DNA from: CAZFIM01 sp964519615
GTDB lineage: Bacteria; Chloroflexota; Dehalococcoidia; GIF9; UBA5629
NCBI GenBank assembly: GCA_964519615.1
Contig: CAZFIM010000056.1
Location: 1 to 15,905 of the forward strand
Direction of reading: 5' to 3'
DNA: 15,905 nt
Part shown: one piece after another, positions 1 through 9,104 of the stretch
Position numbering within the stretch: the stretch's first letter is position 1
How the letters are laid out: every line of letters starts with the position of its first letter
Notes under the pieces: model-generated
Told to the model about the DNA's origin: nothing
Seen by the model: only the letters and a program-made list of their open reading frames with translations
Databases searched by the model: none
Program-made: the position numbers and the translations under genes

Positions 1-106
1 AATTCAGATTCTTAAGATTGAAAAACGTGCAGTTAATTGCTCCTCCTTTTTCAGTATCCTATCAATGTACAGCAGTATACCCCACTATGCAAGATGCTGC
101 TACAGG

Positions 107-730
107 TCATTTTGATGAGCTTTCACATACAAATATCTTGATATAATTGATCAACGCATAACCTTCTGAATTCACCGCCAGTCCACACTGCCCTATCAAT
201 TCTTTCAGATTTTGTCTTGCGAAATCACGGTAATAGCCAAGCTCATAAAGGGCAGTAAAAGATACATGCATACACCTCTCAAAACGTTGCTCAGGTATAT
301 AGTAATCGACCACAATCACCTTCTCACTCACCCTCTCCATTTCTTTCAATACCAGAGGTCGTACCTCACGCGGCATATCATGCAGAGCGAGGGAAATACT
401 GGCAATGTGGAACTGCTTATTCTGAAACGGCAAATTCGTCGCATCTGCGATCCGGAATTCCACACCACTGCGGGCGTTTTTACTTTCAGCGATCCTCAGC
501 ATATCCGGTGATAAATCAACGCCCGTAACACGGCATCCGATTCTTCCAAAGGCAATAGCCTGTGAACCGGTGCCGGTACATACATCGAGCACGGTATCGC
601 CTTCTTTCGCACCTGATAGCCTCACTACCTTTTTTCTGATGCCATGCAAAGGAAAGGCTATAAGGTCATAGAAAGGAGCCAGCAAACGAAATGAGGTAAG
701 GTTTGATAAATAGTAATCTTTAAACTGCAT
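107..730 (-). CDS. Class I SAM-dependent methyltransferase (UbiE/Methyltransf_11-like)
   Basis: Predicted to transfer a methyl group from S-adenosylmethionine to an unidentified small molecule in the cytoplasm. With the start chosen here the protein has 207 residues. Motif I (VLDVCTGTG, residues 47-55) forms the SAM glycine loop. The acidic residue of GVDLSPDML (about 70-78) should bind the ribose. ADATNLPF (95-102) is the usual motif II region, and the strand after DMPREV matches the Rossmann fold. The N-terminal part, with YDLIAFPLHGIRKKV, resembles UbiE-type enzymes. The open frame extends 15 codons upstream to 775, but the ATG at 730 begins the family-like sequence, and the extension overlaps remains of the neighbouring pseudogene. 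The Shine-Dalgarno signal is weak. It lies downstream of an ABC exporter pair on the same strand, so it may modify the exported compound; this is inference. Subfamily and substrate are unknown. Confidence 0.85.
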   Translation of the reverse strand: MQFKDYYLSNLTSFRLLAPFYDLIAFPLHGIRKKVVRLSGAKEGDTVLDVCTGTGSQAIAFGRIGCRVTGVDLSPDMLRIAESKNARSGVEFRIADATNLPFQNKQFHIASISLALHDMPREVRPLVLKEMERVSEKVIVVDYYIPEQRFERCMHVSFTALYELGYYRDFARQNLKELIGQCGLAVNSEGYALINYIKIFVCESSSK

Positions 731-739
731 CTTTAACAC

Positions 740-1346
740 TCTTTCCCTCAAGCAAGTTCTCAGTCGGCACAACATCGATCTTTATGCCGGAATAACTTGC
801 TTCTTCAGAAATCCACTCAACTGCTCCGGCGCATATAAGGTGAATTTACCGGAGTACGCCATCCCGCATTTTTATTCCCAAGAATATTATCGCAACAGGC
901 TTAAATTATCAGGAGCAGGGAACCGCCGCTTTTCAGGACGCGGCGTATCTCCTTAAGATTGGCCGCTATCTCAGGCCAAAAATAGCATGCTTCTACCGCC
1001 GTGACAAGCTCGAACATATCTTCGGGAAAAGGCGATTTTTCCGCTGAGGTCCGGACAATTATAATCCTCCCGTATTTATCATCTTTTGTTAACACTCATT
1101 GTCACAAAATATTGGCTTCAAAAATTTCTATGCCGTACACATTACCTCCAATCGCTATCTGGGCTAGTGTATTTACCATCTTACCTCCACCGCCACCGAC
1201 ATCCGAAATAATATGCTCTCATGTATGTCTATATGGCCCAGCCCCCATTGAATAACCGACCGATGGACGATATCCATTCCCATAGCAAATAATCTGCCAA
1301 ATGTACCTATCTGCTTTCCCGCTTGATCTGCAATATTACTTGTCAA
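740..1346 (-). pseudogene. Decayed SAM-dependent methyltransferase
   Basis: Pieces of one methyltransferase can be read in order on the minus strand. From about 1346 to 1215 one frame gives GKQIGTFGRLFAMGMDIVH and then WGLGHIDIHESIL. After a frameshift near 1205-1215 a second frame gives DVGGGGGKMVNTLAQIAIGG and NVYGIEIFEANIL. Two in-frame TGA codons follow near 1098-1106. The same frame then continues with KYGRIII, SPFPEDMFELVTAVEACYFW and LKEIRRVLKSGGSLLLII, ending at a premature TAA (901-903). Further downstream, in shifted frames, NAGWRTPVNSPYM and SYSGIKIDVVPTEN resemble the C-terminal end of the same family, from memory. The total length, about 600 bases, suits a complete gene of about 200 codons that has been inactivated. 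The possible start is a TTG at 1346 behind AGGAAG. The 3' limit is uncertain. It is a different subfamily from the intact methyltransferase next to it. Confidence 0.8.
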
Positions 1347-1543
1347 TATTCTTCCTGCTACTCACACCATATCGTATGACAGCACACTTGGTGGCTATTA
1401 TCATCCATATGCCGCTATGTCCAGCTGAAAGCTTTCATATCAACTTCAGCCCTGATATTCCAACATTCCCAAAATCACCACCAGTCAGCGTTTATTCCAT
1501 TTCATTTTTTTACTTTTACCGGTACAGATAATGATAATGCCCG

Positions 1544-1561
1544 GCCGGTCATTTAACCGGC
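1544..1561. repeat. Inverted repeat downstream of the ABC exporter operon
   Basis: GCCGGT and ACCGGC form a perfect 6-bp inverted repeat around a 6-base loop, about 50 bases past the stop codon of the second ABC gene. It could be a transcript-end hairpin, but neither strand shows a run of T after it, so it is not a convincing intrinsic terminator. The rest of 1347-1608 shows no gene. Confidence 0.35.
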
Positions 1562-1608
1562 ATTGATTTAACACCAGGTACATCCCTTTTTTCTTTTCCA
1601 TCCATTTT

Positions 1609-3354
1609 TTACGTTGCTGCAGCTTTCATTTGCCACCCTGCGGATTGCTGTTGGAGATCCCACAAATGCCGGTATAAACCGTCTCTGAAGATAAGTTCCT
1701 GGTGCCTGCCCTGTTCAACCACAGCCGCATTGTCCAGAACAATTATTTTATCAGCACCGCGTACCGTTTTCAGTCGATGGGCTATAGTTACAACTGTTTT
1801 TTTGGCTACGAGGGTATTGACGGCACGCTGTACATTGGTCTCATTTTCCGGGTCAAGAGACGCGGTAGCCTCATCCAGAAGCACAATGGGGGCATCTTTC
1901 AGAAGAGCACGGGCTATAGATATTCGCTGCTTTTCTCCACCTGAAAGCGTGCAGCCGCCTTCGCCCACAGGAGTGTCATACCCTTGAGGAAGGGCCAGGA
2001 TAAAGTCATGTGCGCAGGCCTGCCGGGCTGCTTCCTCTATCTCGTCCTGAGAAGCGTCGATACGCCCTACACGTATGTTATTGCCAATTGTATCTTTGAA
2101 AAGATATACATCCTGAAAAACCATAGATACGCGCGACAGCAGCTTTTCCGGGTCTATCTCGCGTATATCTCTTCCGCCAAGCCTGATGCACCCGGACTGA
2201 ATATCCCAGAACCGTGCGATAAGCCGGGTAATCGTGCTCTTGCCGCTGCCGGAAGGGCCAACAAGGGCCGTAATAGTATTGGGCTCAATAGTAAAAGATA
2301 CATTTTTCAACACATCATGATCTTCATAGGCAAAGGTGACGTTCTGGAAGTCGATACGATTGCTTTCTGGTAGTCCACCTGTCCCGGGCTGAACAGGCTG
2401 GCGCTGTATCTCCATAATGCGCCCGGCGCTAACCGTAGCATATTTAATCTCGGCATAATTGACCATCACGACCTGCAGCGGCTCGAAAACGCGGGTTCCC
2501 AGCAACATAAAGATGAGAAATATCGGAAGCGTCAGTCCTCCGCCAGCCAGAAGATAAGCACCTGTGAAAATTACAAGGGTTAGCCCGGCCCGCATCAGAC
2601 CGATGGCTGACATCATGATGGGGCCGAACAACCCTTCCACCTTAATGGACTCCTTCATCAGGCAGTGAAACGATTCTCGGAGGCGTTCGAACCGCGTACC
2701 GCTCAGATTATGCGCTTTTATCTCCCTCATGCCGAGCAGGTACTCCTGCAGCCGGCTTGCGGCATCCACCTTGGCTTTAATATGAGATTTACTTATTCGT
2801 ATCTGAAAGTTATTCGTCAGATAAATAATAAGAATAGATAGAGGCAGAGCAATGAACATGGCCAGAGCCAGTTGCCACTGGACAAACAGCAGACATAGAA
2901 AGGCAATTACAGGCAAGGCTATACCGCTGATAAGCTGTGGAAAGTGATGGGATATCGCCTGTTCTACCAGTGTATAATCACCCAGCATCATAGTGGTCAG
3001 GTCTCCAGGATCACGGCTGCCGAAGAAACCCAGCGATAAACGGCGCAAACGTTCCGCTAGCGCCGTTCTGCCGCGCGCTGATGCTTCATAAGCAACATAG
3101 TAAGTCTTATCGTAGGCAAAGGCATAGACTATGTATTGGACGATAATCCAGGCAAGGAGGATGCCGGCTACAAGCCACATTCTCCTTATATCGAGAGGCA
3201 GACCGTTTCTGAAATGAGAGAATATAACATTAAATATCTCCAGTATCAGCGCTGCCGGCACGATTTTACAGAGACCGTCCAACAGAGAAGCGATTGATGG
3301 TTTAATGAGTGAGCGGGGATGCCCGCTGGTAATATCGTAGAGTATCTTCTTCAT
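1609..3354 (-). CDS. ABC exporter half-transporter (TMD-NBD), second subunit
   Basis: Membrane-spanning ATP-driven exporter of 581 residues, the normal length for a type IV (former B-family) half-transporter. Residues ~20-310 hold the hydrophobic helices. The nucleotide-binding domain follows, with Walker A GPSGSGKST (366-374), Q-loop VFQD (Q414), signature LSGGEKQR (470-477), Walker B IVLLDEATASLD (490-501, catalytic Glu 495) and H-loop His526, so this site looks fully competent. Its ATG overlaps the stop of the preceding ABC gene as ATGA, which indicates translational coupling and a heterodimer with that partner. The pair resembles the YbtPQ/IrtAB and other small-molecule ABC pairs, including the tryptophan-rich C-terminal tail (SAGW). 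IrtAB and YbtPQ in fact import siderophores despite their exporter fold, so transport direction cannot be read from the sequence alone. Downstream lie methyltransferase sequences. Substrate unknown. Confidence 0.93.
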   Translation of the reverse strand: MKKILYDITSGHPRSLIKPSIASLLDGLCKIVPAALILEIFNVIFSHFRNGLPLDIRRMWLVAGILLAWIIVQYIVYAFAYDKTYYVAYEASARGRTALAERLRRLSLGFFGSRDPGDLTTMMLGDYTLVEQAISHHFPQLISGIALPVIAFLCLLFVQWQLALAMFIALPLSILIIYLTNNFQIRISKSHIKAKVDAASRLQEYLLGMREIKAHNLSGTRFERLRESFHCLMKESIKVEGLFGPIMMSAIGLMRAGLTLVIFTGAYLLAGGGLTLPIFLIFMLLGTRVFEPLQVVMVNYAEIKYATVSAGRIMEIQRQPVQPGTGGLPESNRIDFQNVTFAYEDHDVLKNVSFTIEPNTITALVGPSGSGKSTITRLIARFWDIQSGCIRLGGRDIREIDPEKLLSRVSMVFQDVYLFKDTIGNNIRVGRIDASQDEIEEAARQACAHDFILALPQGYDTPVGEGGCTLSGGEKQRISIARALLKDAPIVLLDEATASLDPENETNVQRAVNTLVAKKTVVTIAHRLKTVRGADKIIVLDNAAVVEQGRHQELIFRDGLYRHLWDLQQQSAGWQMKAAAT

Positions 3355-5189
3355 TTCGGCTGCACTCCATTTCTCGATTCATCGGAAGCCAGTTCCCATG
3401 CGCCGGCATCGATATGCGCTTCCCACATACGCCGGTAGAGACCGCCTTCAGCCAGCAGCACGTCGTGGGTGCCCTGTCCGACGATCCGCCCGTTATCTAC
3501 GACAACGATATTATCCGCTTCTCTTATGGTCGATAACCTGTGAGCTATCACTATCACCGTTTTGCCCTGTATCAGGGAAATGAGACCTTGCTGTATCTTT
3601 ACCTCGTTCTCCGGGTCGGCGAAAGCAGTGGCCTCATCCAACACCAGAATAGGGGCGTTCTTTAGAATTGCGCGAGCTACAGCCACCCGCTGCGCCTCAC
3701 CACCGGAGAGATAGGTTCCACTTTCGCCTATCCTGGTCCGGTATCCTTCCGGCAGTCGTTCGATAAACTCGTGACAGCAAGCGGCTTTCGAAGCCTTCAC
3801 CACATCCTCCATCCCGGACTTGTTATTACCCATTCGGATGTTTTCTTCGATAGTATCGTAGAAAAGATGCACATCTTGAAAAACAAAGGATACCGTATCC
3901 ATAAGCCTCTCCGTGCCCATCTCCCGCACATCTACACCACCGATCTTGATAGAGCCTGAACAGACATCCCAGAAACGGGGAATTAGACTGGCGATCGTGG
4001 TTTTTCCGCTGCCGGAAGGCCCTACCAGTGCCGTTATCTCCCCTTCTCTGGCGGTGAAAGAAACCCCGGTAAGCGCCTCGGTGCGGGTGGCTGCATCTTT
4101 ATCGTCATAAGAAAAGGAGACGTTCTCAAAGCAGACATAACAGCTATCAGGGGCTTTCGGCACTGCCGGTTCCGGCACGGGCTCCTGTGCTAAAATTTCA
4201 TCGATGCGCTCAGTACCGGCCGTTATCTGCCGCAGGTTTCCACCCAGATACATCAGTTTAAGGATTGGTACCGATACTCCCGGCGCCATGATCAAGAAAA
4301 CCATAATAGTCAGTGCCAACGCCTGGTTGTCCATCTGTCTGCTGAGCAGCAGAACCGCTACCGGCACGATAAAAGCAAGCAAAGACGACAGAAGCACAAA
4401 GAAACCGGTGTAGGCATGTTTATATGTTCGGGTAATGCTCAGCGTTATATCCCTGAATTCATTGATGGACTTATTAAAGCGCAGGAAATTGCGTACCGTT
4501 AACCCGAATACTTTTACCGCCGGCATACCGCGCACATATTCCACCGCCTCGGCGTTAATGTGTTCCTGGCTGTCCAGCCATGCTTTCATTTGTGCCCTTC
4601 CCTCTTTGCTGTTATACACGAACGTCTGAAAGATGTAAGATAGAAAAATAGGAATAGCGCCGACCAGCGCCAGCCGCCAGTCCAGCATAAACATCACAAT
4701 GAGCATAACCAGCGGAAGAACAGCAGCGCCTACCAGATCAGGTATATGGTGAGCGATAAAGTTCTCTATCTTTTCCACGCTCAATTCCAGGTTTTTCTTG
4801 ATTGCACCTGTGGACTGACGGTTGAAGTATCCCAATGGCAATTTCGCCAGATGATTGCTCAAACGTACCCGCATATTAAAAAGAATACGGAATGCAGCTA
4901 TGTGCGAACACATATTCCCAATATACGTAAATGCCAGCGCTCCCATCAGAAACAACAGCGCGTAAATACCCCACTGCCATATCAGGCCGTAATCTATCAT
5001 ATACGGACTGGCCGCGTTTTCCAGGAGCTCCGCCACTATGACATACACCGCGATATACGGCGAAAATTGCAGCAAGGTCGCAATAACCGAGAGCGCACAG
5101 GCTAAAATAAGCAACCCTCGTTGCTCTCCGGCTATCTCAATTAGCCGGTTTATACCTGATTTAGGCCTGTTTACCACTTCATGTTGCAA
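3351..5189 (-). CDS. ABC exporter half-transporter (TMD-NBD), first subunit
   Basis: Partner half-transporter of 612 residues. Transmembrane helices occupy about residues 25-320. The ATPase domain carries Walker A GPSGSGKTT (390-398), Q-loop Q438, signature LSGGEAQR (494-501), Walker B ILVLDE (514-519) and H-loop His550. The D-loop after Walker B reads ATAFADPENE instead of the usual ATSALD/ATASLD. From memory this variant is shared with one subunit of siderophore-type heterodimers such as YbtP and IrtA, and it suggests functional asymmetry between the two ATP sites. The start is TTG: no ATG fits, and AAGGAG lies 9 bases upstream. The first gene of the exporter operon, it overlaps the next one by ATGA. 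A 116-base gap separates it from a small upstream gene. No regulator gene is adjacent. Substrate and direction are not determinable here. Confidence 0.93.
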   Translation of the reverse strand: MQHEVVNRPKSGINRLIEIAGEQRGLLILACALSVIATLLQFSPYIAVYVIVAELLENAASPYMIDYGLIWQWGIYALLFLMGALAFTYIGNMCSHIAAFRILFNMRVRLSNHLAKLPLGYFNRQSTGAIKKNLELSVEKIENFIAHHIPDLVGAAVLPLVMLIVMFMLDWRLALVGAIPIFLSYIFQTFVYNSKEGRAQMKAWLDSQEHINAEAVEYVRGMPAVKVFGLTVRNFLRFNKSINEFRDITLSITRTYKHAYTGFFVLLSSLLAFIVPVAVLLLSRQMDNQALALTIMVFLIMAPGVSVPILKLMYLGGNLRQITAGTERIDEILAQEPVPEPAVPKAPDSCYVCFENVSFSYDDKDAATRTEALTGVSFTAREGEITALVGPSGSGKTTIASLIPRFWDVCSGSIKIGGVDVREMGTERLMDTVSFVFQDVHLFYDTIEENIRMGNNKSGMEDVVKASKAACCHEFIERLPEGYRTRIGESGTYLSGGEAQRVAVARAILKNAPILVLDEATAFADPENEVKIQQGLISLIQGKTVIVIAHRLSTIREADNIVVVDNGRIVGQGTHDVLLAEGGLYRRMWEAHIDAGAWELASDESRNGVQPK

Positions 5190-5198
5190 CGCTTATTT

Positions 5199-5204
5199 CT
5201 CCTT
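5199..5204 (-). promoter_or_regulatory. Ribosome binding site fixing the TTG start of the first ABC gene
   Basis: AAGGAG on the minus strand, 9 bases before the TTG at 5189. It supports the non-ATG start of the first ABC exporter gene. Confidence 0.75.
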
Positions 5205-5285
5205 TATTAGTTCATCTATTTGCTAAGACCGGATGAATCAGTAATGCCGGCCTCTCGTTGTAATACTTACAGACACTCTATTGCA

Positions 5286-5299
5286 GCGCTAAATAGCGC
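5286..5299. repeat. Inverted repeat GCGCTA-AA-TAGCGC
   Basis: A perfect 6-bp inverted repeat with a 2-base centre, extendable by GCA/TGC if one base is bulged. It lies 7 bases past the stop of the 91-residue ORF and about 100 bases upstream of the ABC exporter start. It could be a repressor operator for the exporter or a transcript hairpin. No T-run follows it, so an intrinsic terminator is unlikely. Confidence 0.35.
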
Positions 5300-5305
5300 A
5301 TGCTG

Positions 5306-5581
5306 TCATTCTGCCTGGCTACTGAAGAAGTCATTATCATTAAAAACCTGTCTGAGAAGGTTGGCTGCTATCGACGCATTGTTGCCGCTTCTGTCTTCCG
5401 TTTCTGCCTCGTTGGTCATTTGCCTTTGATCACAGTAGCCTATAATTATTTCTCCGAACCTCCTGACTTCAGCGAGATTTGCCCAGTGCATTAAAGGCTG
5501 CTTTATTCCGCAGGGAGCTTCTATCCATAGTATTATTCCTTCATTTTCCGAAGATTCCATCCGATATGCCATTTCCAACAA
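5306..5581 (-). CDS. Small hypothetical protein, 91 residues
   Basis: No family recognised. The translated sequence looks protein-like. A compact N-terminal half contains GIILWIEAPCGIKQPLMHWA and EVRRFGEIIIGYC, with alternating hydrophobic and charged residues. It is followed by a polar linker rich in Asn, Glu, Thr and Ser, and a short amphipathic C-terminal helix (IAANLLRQVFNDNDFF). There is no signal peptide or membrane segment. The start is uncertain: TTG codons at 5581 and 5578 lie 4 and 7 bases after AAAGG, and ATGs at 5572 and 5560 are alternatives. It sits between the zinc-ribbon gene and the ABC exporter, all on the minus strand, and could be co-transcribed with either. It could still be a chance frame. 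Confidence 0.5.
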   Translation of the reverse strand: MLEMAYRMESSENEGIILWIEAPCGIKQPLMHWANLAEVRRFGEIIIGYCDQRQMTNEAETEDRSGNNASIAANLLRQVFNDNDFFSSQAE

Positions 5582-5690
5582 CCAGCCTTTCTATTCAATT
5601 CAAACGGCGCGGCAATCCAATGATTACTGAAGCATGCGCACTTGTCCTCTTCTTAAATCCAGCTAAAACCACCTTGTAGATAACCCTTAA

Positions 5691-5840
5691 CTATCGCGTT
5701 GAAGTGCTTCCCATTCTTAAAATCCGGCTTCCGCAAACAGAACAAATACCCCTGACAGCGGGTTTACCGCTTTTCAACGTAATCTTTTCCGGGTTTTTTA
5801 CCTCTCGTCGGGAATTACACTTGATACAATACATTTTCAT
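5691..5840 (-). CDS. DUF5679-like zinc-ribbon protein, 49 residues
   Basis: A tiny soluble protein with two CxxC knuckles, YCIKC near the N-terminus and ICSVC in the second half, which should bind one zinc ion. The pattern YCxKC...R-E-V-K-NPE-x-x-T-L-K-x-G-K-P-A-x-x-G-x-C-x-x-C matches what I remember of DUF5679, a family of unknown function in bacteria and archaea. The open frame runs 40 codons further upstream, to 5960, but the ATG at 5840 is preceded by GGGGAG with 8-base spacing and begins the conserved domain, so I chose it. Such ribbons may bind nucleic acid or protein; no role can be assigned. Next gene downstream is the 91-residue unknown protein, 109 bases away. Confidence 0.85.
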   Translation of the reverse strand: MKMYCIKCNSRREVKNPEKITLKSGKPAVRGICSVCGSRILRMGSTSTR

Positions 5841-5848
5841 CTTATAAT

Positions 5849-5854
5849 CTCCCC
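5849..5854 (-). promoter_or_regulatory. Ribosome binding site of the zinc-ribbon gene
   Basis: GGGGAG on the minus strand, 8 bases before the ATG at 5840. It decides between the 49-residue product and the longer 89-residue open frame. Confidence 0.75.
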
Positions 5855-5983
5855 TTTCATACACAAAAGAAGTTTTTCCTACCAAGTTCGGTTTCAGAAC
5901 CACAGTAAAACCGGCATATCCTCCATCGCTTAATATATTGTTTTGACGCATAGACAACACTTACATTTCATATAGTTAAGTTT

Positions 5984-6007
5984 AAATGTTATATTCATCT
6001 AACATTT
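5984..6007. repeat. Inverted repeat, 8-bp arms
   Basis: AAATGTTA and TAACATTT flank an 8-base centre. The symmetry and position, upstream of the divergent genes, fit an operator for a dimeric regulator, but no regulator gene is adjacent and AT-rich DNA produces such repeats easily. Confidence 0.35.
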
Positions 6008-6218
6008 TCGGCAAAAAAATACCTGATCCCGCTATTATTCTTTATGAACTCCTTTAAAACCAATTCTCTTGGATTGTATCATTTTAGTTAGCTACCTCTA
6101 ACTTTTCCCGATAGTGTATTCCAATATTTTTACTTTGTCAAGCGGAGGAGGTCTGACTGATCACGTTACTATTTAGGTCAACAGCATAGTCTGTTTTACA
6201 GCCTTAATTAAAAAATAC

Positions 6219-6247
6219 TTGTAGATATTCATTACTTGTCTTATAAT
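6219..6247 (+). promoter_or_regulatory. Sigma-70-type promoter for the cNMP-fold gene
   Basis: TTGTAG (6219-6224) and a perfect TATAAT (6242-6247) are separated by 17 bases. Transcription would start near 6254, giving a leader of about 54 bases to the ATG at 6308. Confidence 0.65.
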
Positions 6248-6307
6248 TTTCTTAGTGTTACAGTAGCAAAACTCGCAAAAAGCAGAATCTGACAAGGAGT
6301 GGGTGTT

Positions 6308-6760
6308 ATGGAGACGGTAGAGGTATTAAAGAAGTCAGAGATTTTTCGTGGTCTCACCGATGAGCAGATCGGCGTGATCGAAAAGATGGTATCAAGGAAA
6401 ACATTTGAACCGGGTGCGGTAATCTGTAAGCAGGACCAGAAAAGCGATCAACTGTACGTTATTGAGGATGGGTTGGCAGGTATCGTTCTGGAAGTCGGGC
6501 CTCTCTCTCAACGGCAGGTTCAGACCGCCGGAAAATATGATGTATTCGCCTGGTCGGCAATGATCGAACCTTACAAATATACTGCGACAGTGAAGGCGGT
6601 AAAGAAGACAGCTGCTCTGGCCATCAACTCCAAAGACCTGATCGCACTTTGCAAGTCGAGGCCTGAGATAGGGTGTCTGGTTTCAGATGGTATTGCCAGA
6701 ATCGTGGCCAAAAGGCTGCGTGAAGCATATACGCAGCTTCTGGGCGTTACCGGCTGCTAA
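6308..6760 (+). CDS. Stand-alone cyclic-nucleotide-binding-fold protein
   Basis: A single CRP/PKA-type effector domain in 150 residues. The N-terminal helix (LKKSEIFRGLTDEQI), the beta-roll start (FEPGAVICKQDQKSDQLYVI, about 33-52) and the C-terminal helices (DLIALCKSRPEIG, ARIVAKRLREAY) all match the family. No helix-turn-helix follows, so it is not a typical CRP regulator and probably acts on another protein. The phosphate-binding cassette is atypical. Where cAMP-binding members have FGE-A-L and an Arg before the Ala-Thr, this protein reads FAWSAMIEPYKYTATV (80-95), lacking the Glu and Arg that hold the cyclic phosphate. It may bind another ligand or none. The ATG at 6308 was preferred over the GTG at 6299 because AGGAG sits 8 bases before it. 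It is followed 276 bases later by acs in the same direction. Confidence 0.85.
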   Translation: METVEVLKKSEIFRGLTDEQIGVIEKMVSRKTFEPGAVICKQDQKSDQLYVIEDGLAGIVLEVGPLSQRQVQTAGKYDVFAWSAMIEPYKYTATVKAVKKTAALAINSKDLIALCKSRPEIGCLVSDGIARIVAKRLREAYTQLLGVTGC

Positions 6761-7023
6761 AAACCACCTGCACTCTTACGCGGGAATAATCGCTGATGCG
6801 GCTCTTCCTGCGGGTCCGAGCTTTATATGGGGATTGCCTGAAATTAAAACGCAATACCGGCATAATCGTCGTTGCGCGGAAATGGTAATTACACTGTAGC
6901 GAATGTGTACAATACTTATAGTAATCAAGTAATTCTATCGTTTACATGGGAATATTATTGTGTTTAGATTGATTGGACCTATAGGGGGGTTCTTTCTTTC
7001 TGGTTATAAAAATCTAATCGTAC

Positions 7024-7029
7024 AAGGAG
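7024..7029 (+). promoter_or_regulatory. Ribosome binding site of acs
   Basis: AAGGAG, 7 bases before the ATG at 7037. It favours this ATG over the out-of-frame ATG at 7033, which would be spaced only 3 bases away. Confidence 0.75.
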
Positions 7030-7036
7030 TCTATGC

Positions 7037-9004
<1,968 letters not shown>

Positions 9005-9044
9005 CAGTCGCTGCAATCTAAAGATTCCGTTTGCGTATAATAAT

Positions 9045-9080
9045 AAAACCGGAGGTAATAACTTACCTCCGGTTTTTCTT
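9045..9080. terminator. Bidirectional intrinsic terminator between acs and ilvB
   Basis: A perfect 14-bp stem (AAAACCGGAGGTAA at 9045-9058, its complement at 9063-9076) with a 4-base loop. TTTTTCTTTT follows on the plus strand, and on the minus strand the mirrored end reads TTTTATTATTAT. It sits between convergent acs and ilvB and should stop transcription from both sides. Confidence 0.92.
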
Positions 9081-9104
9081 TTACCGTTTAAATGCGGACT
9101 CACG

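Larger units (their letters stand above)
5841..6307. other. AT-rich divergent intergenic region
   Basis: About 470 bases with no convincing gene, between the divergent zinc-ribbon gene and the cNMP-fold gene. It is clearly more AT-rich than the flanking genes. It holds an 8-bp inverted repeat (5984-6007) and a good promoter for the rightward genes (6219-6247). I saw no clear promoter for the leftward gene, although several partial -10/-35 matches exist. A GGAGGAGG run near 6144-6151 has no start codon after it. Confidence 0.6.

Noticed and set aside
38..51. Strong Shine-Dalgarno-like AAAGGAGGAGC on the minus strand near the left edge, possibly starting a gene that leaves the window
   Set aside because: No ATG, GTG or TTG follows at a usable distance. 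Only an ATT codon opens a frame to the edge, too short to judge.
1095..1109. In-frame TGA codons in the methyltransferase remains as possible selenocysteine or recoded codons
   Set aside because: Two TGA codons lie in a non-catalytic region, and frameshifts and a premature TAA are also present. Decay explains all of it; no selenocysteine element was seen.
1301..1531. Plus-strand open frame of 76 codons
   Set aside because: It overlaps the start of the methyltransferase pseudogene on the other strand, has no ribosome site and reads as low-complexity hydrophobic and proline-rich sequence.
6144..6151. GGAGGAGG run as a ribosome site for a small gene
   Set aside because: No start codon at suitable spacing; the frame closes within a few codons.
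6958..6985. TTGTGT-16-TATAGG as the acs promoter
   Set aside because: Only partial matches to both boxes; other equally weak combinations exist in the same AT-rich stretch, so none could be chosen.
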